Below, piece by piece: positions 12,901-24,900 of a stretch of DNA of 64,000 nt. The DNA lies in the NCBI RefSeq assembly GCF_021130785.1, contig NC_060207.1, positions 104,345,001 to 104,409,000 on the forward strand, written 5' to 3'. Source of the DNA: Homalodisca vitripennis. Its lineage: Eukaryota > Arthropoda > Insecta > Hemiptera > Cicadellidae. Positions within the stretch are counted from its first letter, which is position 1. Every line of letters starts with the position of its first letter. The notes under the pieces were generated by a model, which was not told the origin of the DNA, ran no database searches, and was given only the letters and a program-made list of their open reading frames with translations. The translations under genes and the position numbers were made by a program.

Positions 12901-15900
12901 GGTATCGTGAATATTCTTAATGGAAGCCTATACCTTGTGATACATAATTTTAAAGGTAATAGCTTACTGAATTGAATGCCACAAACCGCATCTCAAAGGA
13001 ATTATTCTATCAGAAAATAGAGCATTTTTAGTATTGAAAATTTACTGATGTTCAACAATGTAATTTTAACATGGTTCTTGCCACAAAATGTGTTACACTA
13101 ATTTTTTAGCATTTTTTTAAATGTTCAATTAAATAAAACAAAAATTTCATTTTAAGCTGGTTCTATTAGCACAAATTTGCCAGTTTTTATTACAGTACAA
13201 TTATGGAAATACTTATGTTATTGATTTCTTATTACAAATAAAAAATAATGTATGCTGTTAGAAAAGTCTTACAACAAACGTTTTACCTGCATTTGGTGTC
13301 AAAGCAATTGTTCGAACTGTGTTCCTTCTACGGTTTGACAATGAGCCAATCTTGTGTAAAATGATTCGACAGAGTTGCCTAACATTTCTTCAGTTATCAA
13401 AGCAATCTCCTCTATAATCCTGTTTCTTAGGTCTTCCAAATTATGAGGCTTTCTTCTATAAACATTGGATTTTAAATGACCCCATAGGAAATAATCGATT
13501 GGTGACAAATCCGGAGATCTTGGAGGCCATTCGATTTCTCCTCTTCGGCCAATCCATTTATGAGGAAACCTTAAATCCAAATACTCTCTTACCTGTCTCC
13601 CATAATGGGGTGGAGCACCATCCTGCTGAAACCATACATTATCAAAGTATTCTCCTGATGCAATTTGAATAGCTGGGATTATTTCATTTTGGAGCATATT
13701 GTAGTAAAGTTCGGCATTTAAATTTCCATTGATGAAAAAGGGTCCAACAATTTTGTTACCTAAAATTCCACACCATACGTTCAGTTTTTGTGGTTGCTGT
13801 GAATGGGACTCAGTAATCCAATGTGGGTTTTCACTAGCCCAGTAACGGCAATTGTGCCTGTTAACATTGCCATTTAGGAAAAAAGTTGCCTCATCAGAAA
13901 ATAGTATGTTGGTCAGAAAATCTCTATTGTCATCACATTTGCGCATCACAAGTTCACAAAACTCAACTCTTCTGTCGTAATCATCCTCACTTAACTGTTG
14001 GACTAAATGAACTTTAAATGGTTTGTATTTATTAATTTTCAAAATCTTACTCACAGACATAGGGTGCATATCATGTTGCTGTGTAGCTTTTCTGAGCGAT
14101 GTATGTGGGTCTTCAATAAATGTTTGCAAAACATCTAGTGCATGTTCTTCATCTGTTGCAGATTGTATCCTACCCGACTTTGGCCGATTACGTACACTCC
14201 CTGTCATTTCAAAACGCTCAATAGTTTTTGATATTGTTGAAACACTTATGGGATTCCTTTCTGGGAAAGTGTCATTAAACAAATTACAAACTTCCCGATA
14301 AGATCTTTGACGATCGCCATATCCTCGCATCATCAACAGAGTAATTCGTTCTCTTTCAGACAATTCCATTAAAATGCCAAATAAAAACTGAACTACTGTA
14401 ATTAGATAACTTGTTGACAGCAATGCTTCAGAGACACTGATTAACTCGACAGGAATGATATGACCTTTGTCCATTTGTAATTCCCAAGCTTAGACCTGTC
14501 TAGTGAAAGCTCCATGCTCAACAAACTGAAACCTGTAGACCAGATGATTAATAACACAATAATGTTTCTCATAGGCTAGTGACCTTTGTCTCTTTAAACC
14601 TTCCTGCTGACTGGAAAACACCAAGTACAGATTCATAAGTAATCAGAGAAAGTGACTCATAAGTTTTATTCATTGTAATAAAAACTGGTAAATTTGTACT
14701 AATGAAACCAGCTTAAAAATAAATTGTTTATTTTATTTTAATTGAACATTTAAAAAATGCTAAAAAATTAGTGTAACACATTTTGTGGCAAGAACCATGT
14801 TAAAATTACATTGTTGAACATCAGTAAATTTTCAATACTAAAAATGCTCTATTTTCTGATAGAATAATTCCTTTGAGATGCGGTTTGTGGCATTCAATTC
14901 AGTAAGCTATTACCTTTAAAATTATGTATCACAAGGTATAGGCTTCCATTAAGAATATTCACGATACCCTCGGCAGGACGTCCCCCGTTGGTGTGACATA
15001 ACAAAACATTGTTCCAAAAAGTAGATGCCCAATCTCTATCACGATTGTAAGAGGTTTCAAATTTATATTTAAATTATTAAAGGATATATTTGGGTGTTTC
15101 CAGACATAATATACACCCTGTATATGTATAATTAAGTTACTTATATAGAGAGTATGGATGGTAGAGGGTATTCCTTTTGTTTTACAAAATTTTTATACAC
15201 ACTACAGAATGATGGTGCTGTAATTGTCTATAATATTATTTCTTATTAATGTAGGAAAATTTGAAATTCAAATTCTTATGCAAAGCTGATGTCTGGTTAC
15301 TTTTTCCTTGTGTAAATTTGTATCTATTTAAAATCCTATTATATAATGCCTAATGCTATTCCTATTGTTTCAGAACCACCAAACAATGGACCAAGGAACA
15401 ACAACTTACTATGTTCGAGTTCCGAATAATGTTGAGGTAAGAACTAATCTTTACAAAATATTATATAAGTTTTTGGTTGCAATAACCGTGAGGTATCATA
15501 AGGTATCTTGAAAATCTCAAAAAGAAAGTAATTAAACCTTTGTTTATATCCATTTTCTTACATTTTAGAAAGCAGATTTTATCAATCGTTTTATGTAAAA
15601 AGACAAATGTCAACCAAAAGATATCGCCAGCACAAAACAGAATCCTTATATGCTGTATGTCCTTGTATGTCAATTTAACATACAAGGTTATTTTTTTTGT
15701 TGTATTTTTTTAATATTCAATTTACAGTATACATAATTTCATGTATTATGTCTTACTTTTAATTTTGTTGTTGCAAGATTATTCTCAAAAGTTATTTTGC
15801 CTTAACCAGCTAATCTATATTATACTATCATAGACAAACTTTTTAATCACTAGAATCTCTTCCAGCTTGTTTATGAATTTCTGAGTTTGTAAAACATTCT

Positions 15901-18900
15901 GTTTGTTGTTGCACAGCATGAAAGTTCACCTGGACAGAATGAAGAAACAGAGGCTGTAGAAGGAGAAACACTGCATCAAGCCATTACATTTGCACCTAGT
16001 CATGGCCAAGATATGTTAGTTCATTTTGGTTTCAATAAGGACAACAAGGACCAAAACAATACAACTACGATACTAAGGACAGATGACCGGTAAGATAAAT
16101 GATAATGTGCTGCATTCTCTTCCGTTTTCTTAGAATATGTAAAATTTAAACTTTTTAGACTTGAAAGTCCATGTGAATGATTAAACATACAGGTTTATAT
16201 TTTTTTTAATGCTGTACGATTTGAGTAATTCAAAATAATAACTAATCATTTCTACGATGAATAGTAGTTTTAACATTATTATTTGATAACATAGTTTTAT
16301 ATAAGTTTGATATATTAATCTGTGTTTTTGGTGATTGTGTGTAAACAAAAAGATATTGAACAACATGAATTCGTCAATTTAAGGTTAACCCTTTCCACTC
16401 GGATTTTTTTTCACTAGTCTGCCCCCTCAGCTCGTATTTATTTTAGCATATTTTCAGTAAAAACCCATTTTTAGCAAACTGGAAGTCAATAAAGTATATA
16501 CATTATTATATTGTATAATAATTTTTATTTTATTTCTAATTTATATTTTAGAGATATAAAATTTGATAATTACACTAATAAGTTTTATATTTTAGCATGG
16601 TATGGTATCGTTCAGAACACTCTGCAGGATGAAGACCAGGATTTTTTGAACAGGTTTTACAATAGTAAAGTGTTTCCTTTCTTCCTCCTGGCACCTTTCT
16701 ATTGCTACAAACAGCACAGTCTTTAGTTTTTTTTGTTGGATGAGCTGCAAGAAAGTGAGGTTGTTTGTTTAGCCTTTCTTCTTTTTCTATTGATGAAGGA
16801 CGACCCCGCTTCAAACTCATAGGGTTACGGACATGGCCTACAAGTTCAGTGATAAGGATTTCTCTGAAATTCCTGTGTTGAATTGTTTTTTCTCCATGGT
16901 TTTGTTTATTCGTGTTGAACAAGAGAAAGCTATTTACTATTCCTACTTCCAACATCCAGAAAAATAGCTTTCTCCACTACTTCAGAGATTTACGGGGAAA
17001 TTTGTAGGAAGCAATATAGTGGTCTGCTTGGTCCAAGCCACCCATATATTTGTTATACTGACAGATAACTGTTGGCTTTTGTATGTTTATTTGATTATCC
17101 TTGCCTTAATTAAGTAATTCAGCAATAACTTATGAATCAGAAAGAAAAGAGGTACTTGGTAACGACATATTGAGTCACTAATGCGAACGCGTCTGAAAAT
17201 TGGTTAGGAAACGTGACTACAATGACAAAGCAAAATAAATCAGCAGCCGACCAATCGTAGTTCAGCTGTCATTTATTAGTTCCTGAGAATTCCGTGCGAT
17301 CGCAGCACCAATCGGAAACATCGTAGGCCGCCTAAAAATAAAGAAAAGCTGACGTCACTGCAATGTCGGATGGCGTCCGACATACGAGCGGAACGGCAAA
17401 ATAGCAATGTCGGACAACGTCCGACATACGAGCGGAAAGGGTTAAACCAGTACTGTGGTCTTGTGTTGTATTAATTTAAAAAAATCTATTAAAAAAGGAA
17501 GAATCAACACTTACTATATCTAAATTTCTTTACTGCCGTTGAATAATACATTTACAGTAGACATTGTCACATAAGTAATCTACATAGAAATTCAGTCTCT
17601 AATAATTAAATTTTGAGATATAAAATAATACAATTTCAGTCTTAACGGGTTTAATATTCAATAAGAAAGATATTTATAGAATATGTTTTGGTACTATAAT
17701 ATAAATCGTGAATTATAATAAATAAATTACAATTAAAAATATCAAACAATTAAAAGCTATAAAACAGAATGAAAACTGAATTATTAGTTATTTGAAACAA
17801 ATCAAATTTACATTACCTACCGAAATTGTTATAGATCGGCAATATTTTCAACATCAATAAGCATTGATATAACATAATTGTATTTTCATAAAGAATATTT
17901 TATTGTTTTTAAACACATATTGTTTTTAACAGTGTGCAGTTAAAATCTATCTATACAAAATCTTTAAGTTTCATGTCATATTTTAATTATAATTTGAAAA
18001 CAGCCTATTAATTAATATTAATACCTAAATTTAAATGAGAGAAATAACAGGAACAATGCAAAACCATAAATAGGCCTATAATAATAAATAACAGTTCATT
18101 GAAATCATGATTAAAGTAATAATAATAATAGTTCTATAAAAATGACATGTTATTAAAGGTATAAGTAAGATAAATAAATGGATATAACTAATATAAATGA
18201 TGTTAACATATAAGGGTAGTCTGAAAAGTATCCGACTCAACGTCAAAATGGCAATAAAAAGTAAATAAAAACTGCTAAATTTTGTTGTTCATATTTTGAC
18301 AGTGTTACTCACCAAAATATCAGCCATTTTGGACGCTCAATTTTTATGTAACAGTATAAGTGAGTTAATGTGATTTTTTTGTGTGAAAATGAACAAAACT
18401 GTGTTTTGAGCTGTCATTAATATATTTGTTTTTGAAATGCAATACACCTTCACACATCAAAGATAAGTTGGATTCTGTGTATGGAGACTTTGCACCATTA
18501 TTTACCACAGTGAAATTTTGGGCTGTTGAATGTAAACATGGCCGTAAGAGCTTGGGAGAAGACAAATTTTCAGGATGTTTAAAAACTATTGACGAAAACA
18601 TCACCAAAGTTCACCAAATGGTGCTAAACGACCGTTAAATTAAATTGAGAGAGATAGCAGAGGTTATGAACATGTCAAAAGAACTTGTTTGTCACATATT
18701 TAATCAACGTTTAGACATGAGAAAGCTGCCTGTGCGTTTGACCAGAAACTGATGAACATTTACAACGCTCTTTTGGCGCAGTTGAGGTGAAATAAATCCA
18801 AGTTTTGGCACTAATTAATGACTGTAGATGAAAATTGGATACAATCCAAACAGTGGCCTGCAAAGGGGGAACCGGCTCAAAAAAAGTAAAAACTTTTTCT

Positions 18901-21900
18901 GACTGGGGAAGTGATTGCGATTTTTTTTGGGGGATAGTCATATAGTTATTTTCATAAGTTACCTTCAAAAAGGAAAAAACTATTACAGTAGCGTATTATG
19001 CATCTTTAATTGACTAGCTCTTCAGCTAGTCAAATGAAAAACGGACCAGCAGAACTTGTGGAAAAACGGCCACATTTACAGAAAAATAAGACACTGTCTC
19101 AGCGGTTGCCATGGTGAAAATCCAGGTTTGAACTGCTTGACCATCCACCTTAATTACCAGATCTAGCCCCAAGTGACTTTTTTTTGTCCCCTTATGTAAA
19201 AAGTGCACTCTGAAGACAAATATTTTTTTTACAAATGAAGAGGTGATCACCTGAGAAAAGTGCAGAGTAGTATTTGGATGGGTTCCAGGAGATGGGAGCA
19301 TCACAGGGAGAAGTGTGTGGAGTTACAAAGAGACTATGTTGAACATTTTTTTAACTTTATTATTAAGTAACTAAAGAGTGAACACGCAACTTCAATTTCC
19401 CAAAGTTGTTTAATGTAGTACATCCTAATAATATTATAATAATACAAAAGTGCCTTTGTTTGTTTTCCTTTCACTCATAAACTATTCACCCGATTGTACT
19501 GACATTTCACTTGGACATTCTTAGGGTTCCTGGTATGAATATAGGACTATTCTTATTTCTAAAATCCCTCTGGTCTACGCCCCACTAGTCTGTAAAGTAG
19601 CAAAAAAACCATCTTAGTCTCTAAAGTTGTGGAATATTTATTGAAAGATCATGTGAGATGTAATCAAACCCCTCCCCCCCCATTAGGTTATCCTAGATCC
19701 GCCTATGATTGTAATCGCCTCTTGCTATGAATCGAGAATGTACAGTTGAAAATTGATTTTAAACCAAAGTTCTGAAATGTTAAATCTAGGAGGGCATAGA
19801 AGAAATAGCTCAGATAATATTTAGTTACAATTTTGGAAGCTTGTGATGTCTTATAGTCTTCTTAATAAGCACAGAAATTCTACTGTGAGAGATATTATTG
19901 TGATAATTAGTTCTATAAACAAAAAAAATTAGAAATTTAACTATTTTGTTAAACATTGTTTTATAACAGCACAATCATAATGTTTAACTACTATTTTAAT
20001 GATAATATTTATGTTTCATAATCCAAATTTAACTCAGCTCAAGCATGTCAAAGAGACTGAAACACTTTTTAAATTTAATTTGTGTAATGTAAGTGCTGGA
20101 TCAGTAGTGAATACAGATAACAAATGCAAATACCCTATACATTTTATTCCAGATTGAGTTAGTGGCGAAATAAAAACATCTAACGAATTGGAAGTACTTG
20201 ATTTAAAGTTTGTTTTTGTAAATACTATCAAAATGCTGTTATAAGACCACCTTAATGAGGAAAACGGTGAATGTTAATGTGCAAGTGTGTCTAGATACTC
20301 AAGATTGGTTGGCTCCCTAAACTTTTTTATTTGGCATTTTTTACTCTAACATGCTTTAATAAACCATTCTTTCCCAGACCCGAAAAAGCAAGACTTCTAC
20401 AAACCTATCATAAATTATTACTGAAATAATTTATAAACTTCCTAACGATTTTCCCCTTATAACAGGAGTAGATGTTTTTGGCCGAAGTAGGCATCACAGT
20501 CTTATGTGTTTACGTGTATTCTATTTATACAGACAACATGGCAAACTCTATTATGAGACTGGAAATATCTTAGACCAGAAGTCAACACTTTTTTAAAGGA
20601 GTAGGTCTTCTAGATGTACATACACTCACACACCTATATATATATATATACAACATCGTAAATACATTAGACTAGAAATGAATTTAAACGTCTGGAAGTA
20701 AACACTTTTTACCGAAGTAGGCTTCTATGTCCTAAGTACGTAAATATATTTCCTTTATTGGGACAATGAGGTAAACTCAACTATGACACTGGTAATATAT
20801 TAGGCCAGAAGTATATCACAAGAGTTGAAAATAAGTGGTGTTTGTAACCAAAGTAGGCTTTTGATACCTATGTTTAGAGGTAAACTCAGCAGTGGCATCG
20901 GAAATATCATTAATTTGAAACAGAAATACTTATATAGTTTCACATGGCAATACTTGATATAAAGAGTCGCTAAAACTCAGATCATCTAACTGTGAACAAT
21001 GAAATAATATGTACCTAATCATATGCCTGTTTACGTTTGGAAAATATCACAGGGGACTATCATATACATCGTAAGTGCTTTGACTAAGTAAGCTACAAAC
21101 TTAGATTTAAAAAATTGCGTAGAAAACCGTTGGTTACAACTAATAACTTATAAAGACTGGTGCAGTGCTGCTGGAGTTTATAAGAGTATTATGTTATCTG
21201 ATCAAGATCAGTGAACATCTTTATCCAATCTTGTTTTAGATGTAATCATAGTAGTTAACTGCCCTGACAAATATATTTTGGGATCTCTTTGATGCTTAAG
21301 ACAGCGAAAAATATAGTTCAGTTATCATATTGGATTATTTACAGGCTTTCGACTCCATAAGTCACAAGATCTTATTGGCTAAGATGTACTTTTATGGTTG
21401 TAGTAAAAACTCTATTGAGTTGAAACCTAATGCAGATACCAGGTACCAGGTTATGAAGGTTGAGAATGAGACATCTGCCTCATTAGTTAGTAACAATCTG
21501 CCTCATTAGTTAGTGACAATCTGCCTCATTAATTAGTGGCAATCTGCCAATTAGAAGGTACCTCAGGGAAGTTGTTTTGTTCCAGTACTATTCAAATTGT
21601 ACACTTCTGACTTCCCTATGTATATTAAACATTTGCACAGCACATCTGTATGCTGATGATTGCCAGTTACACTTGTCCTCCTATGATCCTAGCTCAGTTT
21701 GTGAGACCATCACCCATATTAATTCTGACCTTGAAAACATCAGTAAATGGTTTATAGGGTATGGTTTAAAGGTCAATCTAGGCAAGTGCACTGCCCTTCA
21801 TGTCATCCCACACAATCTGGTACAGGCATTGATGGGCAGGGGTGTGGTGATCACTCTATATGATGAATTTTTGGCAATGTGTGATCAAGTCAAAGTGCTC

Positions 21901-24900
21901 GGCATCATGCTTAATCACCTTACATTCGGTGATTAAATCACTCATGCTATTCAACGTGTTCTTGGCAAACTGAGAGGTCTCTTCAGATTCAGAAGTTTGT
22001 TGCTGGAATTCGTTAACCTGAAGCTCGTGCAGTCGATCGTCTTTTGGTTATTTACTATAGCTATCCTGTGACGGTAATAGCATCTCACGGTGAAACTTCA
22101 AAACTCTTATTATACGTTTAATTTTCAATTGGAGGTGATTTTACCACATTCCCCTATCAAAAGGTAATCAAGTTGCTGCTGATGGAATCCGTTTGCAGGC
22201 TGCTTACGTCCTGTATAGTTCACAATGTACTAACACACAAGGAACTGCAGTACTTGAGTGAGCGATTGTTGTTTTGGGAGAACGTCTTGCAATGTAGCAC
22301 CTCTCATAGCTAAATGCAAAATTTTCGTAATGTCAGACTTGAATTTGGGAGGAGGAGATTTTCATATTTTGGTCTTAAGTTGTACTATGACCTCCATGCA
22401 AGCCTCAAAGCAGGGTTTAAGCTGAGATGAAAATTTTCGTAACAAAAATGCTACAAGCTTTTTAGCAAAAACGTTTTGTCTTGTAGCACTTATTAATGAT
22501 ATTGGTATTCCACAAAAATTACAATAATACTTATCGAAAGCAGCTTTTAGTTCTATAATACTTGAGCCTCAAACAAATATTTACATTAATAAATATACTG
22601 TTGTTAAAATTTTTAAAACCTTAATAATTAAACAATATTTTGTTAAGAGGTTTTATTAAAGCCAGTATTGTTAGAAAATACAATTTTTAAGTTATTGTAA
22701 AACTATACAAGAACCAAGCCTTTTCTCAGTTTAAAACACAAAATAAAATTAACTGGTATGGTTATTTTTAATAAAACAAGTAACTTTTAACATCAATTTA
22801 TCTTTAAAAAACTAATTAAGTCCTACCAACATCATCCAAACAGTAGCCTTCTTTCTTTTGTAAACACCAATGTTTAATCCTCATTGAAATAGACCTTTCT
22901 ATTAGTGCCTTCAACAGACATCATTAACAAATTTTGCTTAGATTGTTTAAGCTTAACCTTTCATGAATGTCTTACAGTAATCCTATTAAGACCAAAGTTT
23001 TAAACAAGATATGAACAATAGTACTAACTTAGATATTGTAATTGAGAGTTTTTTTTAATTATATGGATAAAACATTTTATTGAACCAGTTGTTTGTAAAC
23101 CTTTTTAACTCTTATTCCCAGTGGGGTTCGGTCAAAAAAATTGGCATTGAGCTTATAGTCATATTTTTGTTTTAAAGGCAATTTATTTTTGTAAACACAA
23201 ATAGTACTACAAACTATATTTTTTAACACCACTTTATCTTAATTAAACTGTTTTTGTTCATTTGCCATGGCTGGCACCTGCTCGGAACACACAAATCGTC
23301 AGACTGTCGAGGGCGATGTTGCAACAGTTGTGTGTGGTCTACTCACATCCTTAAGGGCAAGAGGAAGCTGTAGAAAATTATATATTGTTTTAATATATTG
23401 GATCACTTACAATCAAGCTTAAGTTTAATGTAACTCCCATAATTTTAACTCTATTAGATAGTTTGTGGTTAATGTTCAAACTCAGGTATCTATTCTTTTT
23501 GATCCGAGAGTAGGGAGACATTTTCCAACCAGACAGTTTGTCGACCGGTGACAACAGTGCCTATTTAATATAATATATGTATGAAATTAAGTGTGATGAG
23601 TAAATATTATGATCATCTTAGTATCAGTGAAAAACAATATTTGTATCACTGTAAAATGATTTTTAAAATCCTATATACTTTTCGCAGTTAGTTTTCCTTT
23701 CTCGCTTTTGTCGCAATTTTGCAAGAGCTTTTCTCAACAGCGTCGCATTTTCTCTGCTTATTTCTTAAAATATGAAAATTTTGATCGCAGTTTAAACCCT
23801 GACTCAAAGAATACAGTTATAGCTCTTTGAAAGAAAAACTTAAGGAATTTTTAAATATTGACAACGAATATAGTTTAGCTGTTAAGATTTTATACAGTTT
23901 TTGGTATAAAAACTTTAAATGAGCAACTAGATTTTAATTTATGTATTTAAGCTATTGTTTAGTTAAGAATATTTAATCATATTTTAATTGTTATTTTGTA
24001 TATAAAGGCAGTTTTATTTATTTATTTGCTTAGATATTGCTTTTAACATAAAAAATTGGCTGAAAGTCAAAATTAAAGTAATCTAGTTTGTAAGTTTGCA
24101 TAACAATTTTTGCTATTGCATATTTTGCTTTGACTTGTCAGCTGAATAATTTAGGTTCGCTGTTAATCAAAAGCTCTGTTTTGGATCTGTAATCAATTTT
24201 AATCATTTATATTTACTTTTTCCGAGTGATAGGTTTGCACGAATAATTTGGATGGTGTTCAAAGTGTGATGTCTCTGTAAAGAGGTTTTAGTAAGGACCA
24301 ATTAATGATTGTTTGCAAATTTACATTGACAGATCTTCGACAGATTGTTGTTACTGTTCTTTAACCCTTTAAGCATGCTAGTCCATACGGTGGTACTTTC
24401 TGACCAAGGTAGGTCAAACTCATTTTGAGTAGGCCTATGTAGTAAAAACTCATGTTCACTAACATTGTCATGGTCAATATCCATAAGTACAGGAACTTGA
24501 TTACCTGTAGGCCTAGGTGAAAAGCAGCCAAGAATGTCATCTTCACCACTTTCTTCTCAATTTGGTGTTTTTTGCAACTGAGTATAATCAATATCAACAC
24601 TAACACTAACACTCATCAGAATCATAGCCCACCCAGCGGTCAATTCAACTATCCGTGCCGTCATTTTTACAACTAATTACACTACTAAAATCACATATTA
24701 CAATCACAAACACTTTTCTATCAAATAACTAAACCAGCCAACGTAAAACACAAGCAAAAACGTCCTGGTAAACGAGTCACGGCGCTTTGTTTACTCACAA
24801 TGCCATTACTGCAGTCAGCTGACAACAACAGCCTGTTGAATATCGTAAATAATCAGACAAATAAATTAACAAGAAGAAAATGAACAGCAATACATGTTCT

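Larger units (their letters stand above)
12749..15120 (-). mobile_element. Complete Tc1/mariner-superfamily (DD41D, rosa-like) transposon with ~445-bp TIRs
   Basis: A 2372-bp element between TA dinucleotides (12747-12748 and 15121-15122). Both ends begin CAGGGTGTATATTATGTCTG. The inverted repeats run about 445 bp (12749-13193 and 14674-15120) with few differences. A single uninterrupted transposase lies between them on the minus strand. Most mariner elements have TIRs of about 30 bp, so these are unusually long. The Asp spacing places it in the DD41D group, of which rosa is the known example; this rests on motif counting only. It is intact in every respect visible here and sits in intron 4, antisense to the host gene. 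Confidence 0.93.

Noticed and set aside
14370..14474. 35-residue N-terminal extension of the DD41D transposase
   Set aside because: It is open but hydrophobic and lies before the helix-turn-helix start; the Met at 14369 fits the family better.
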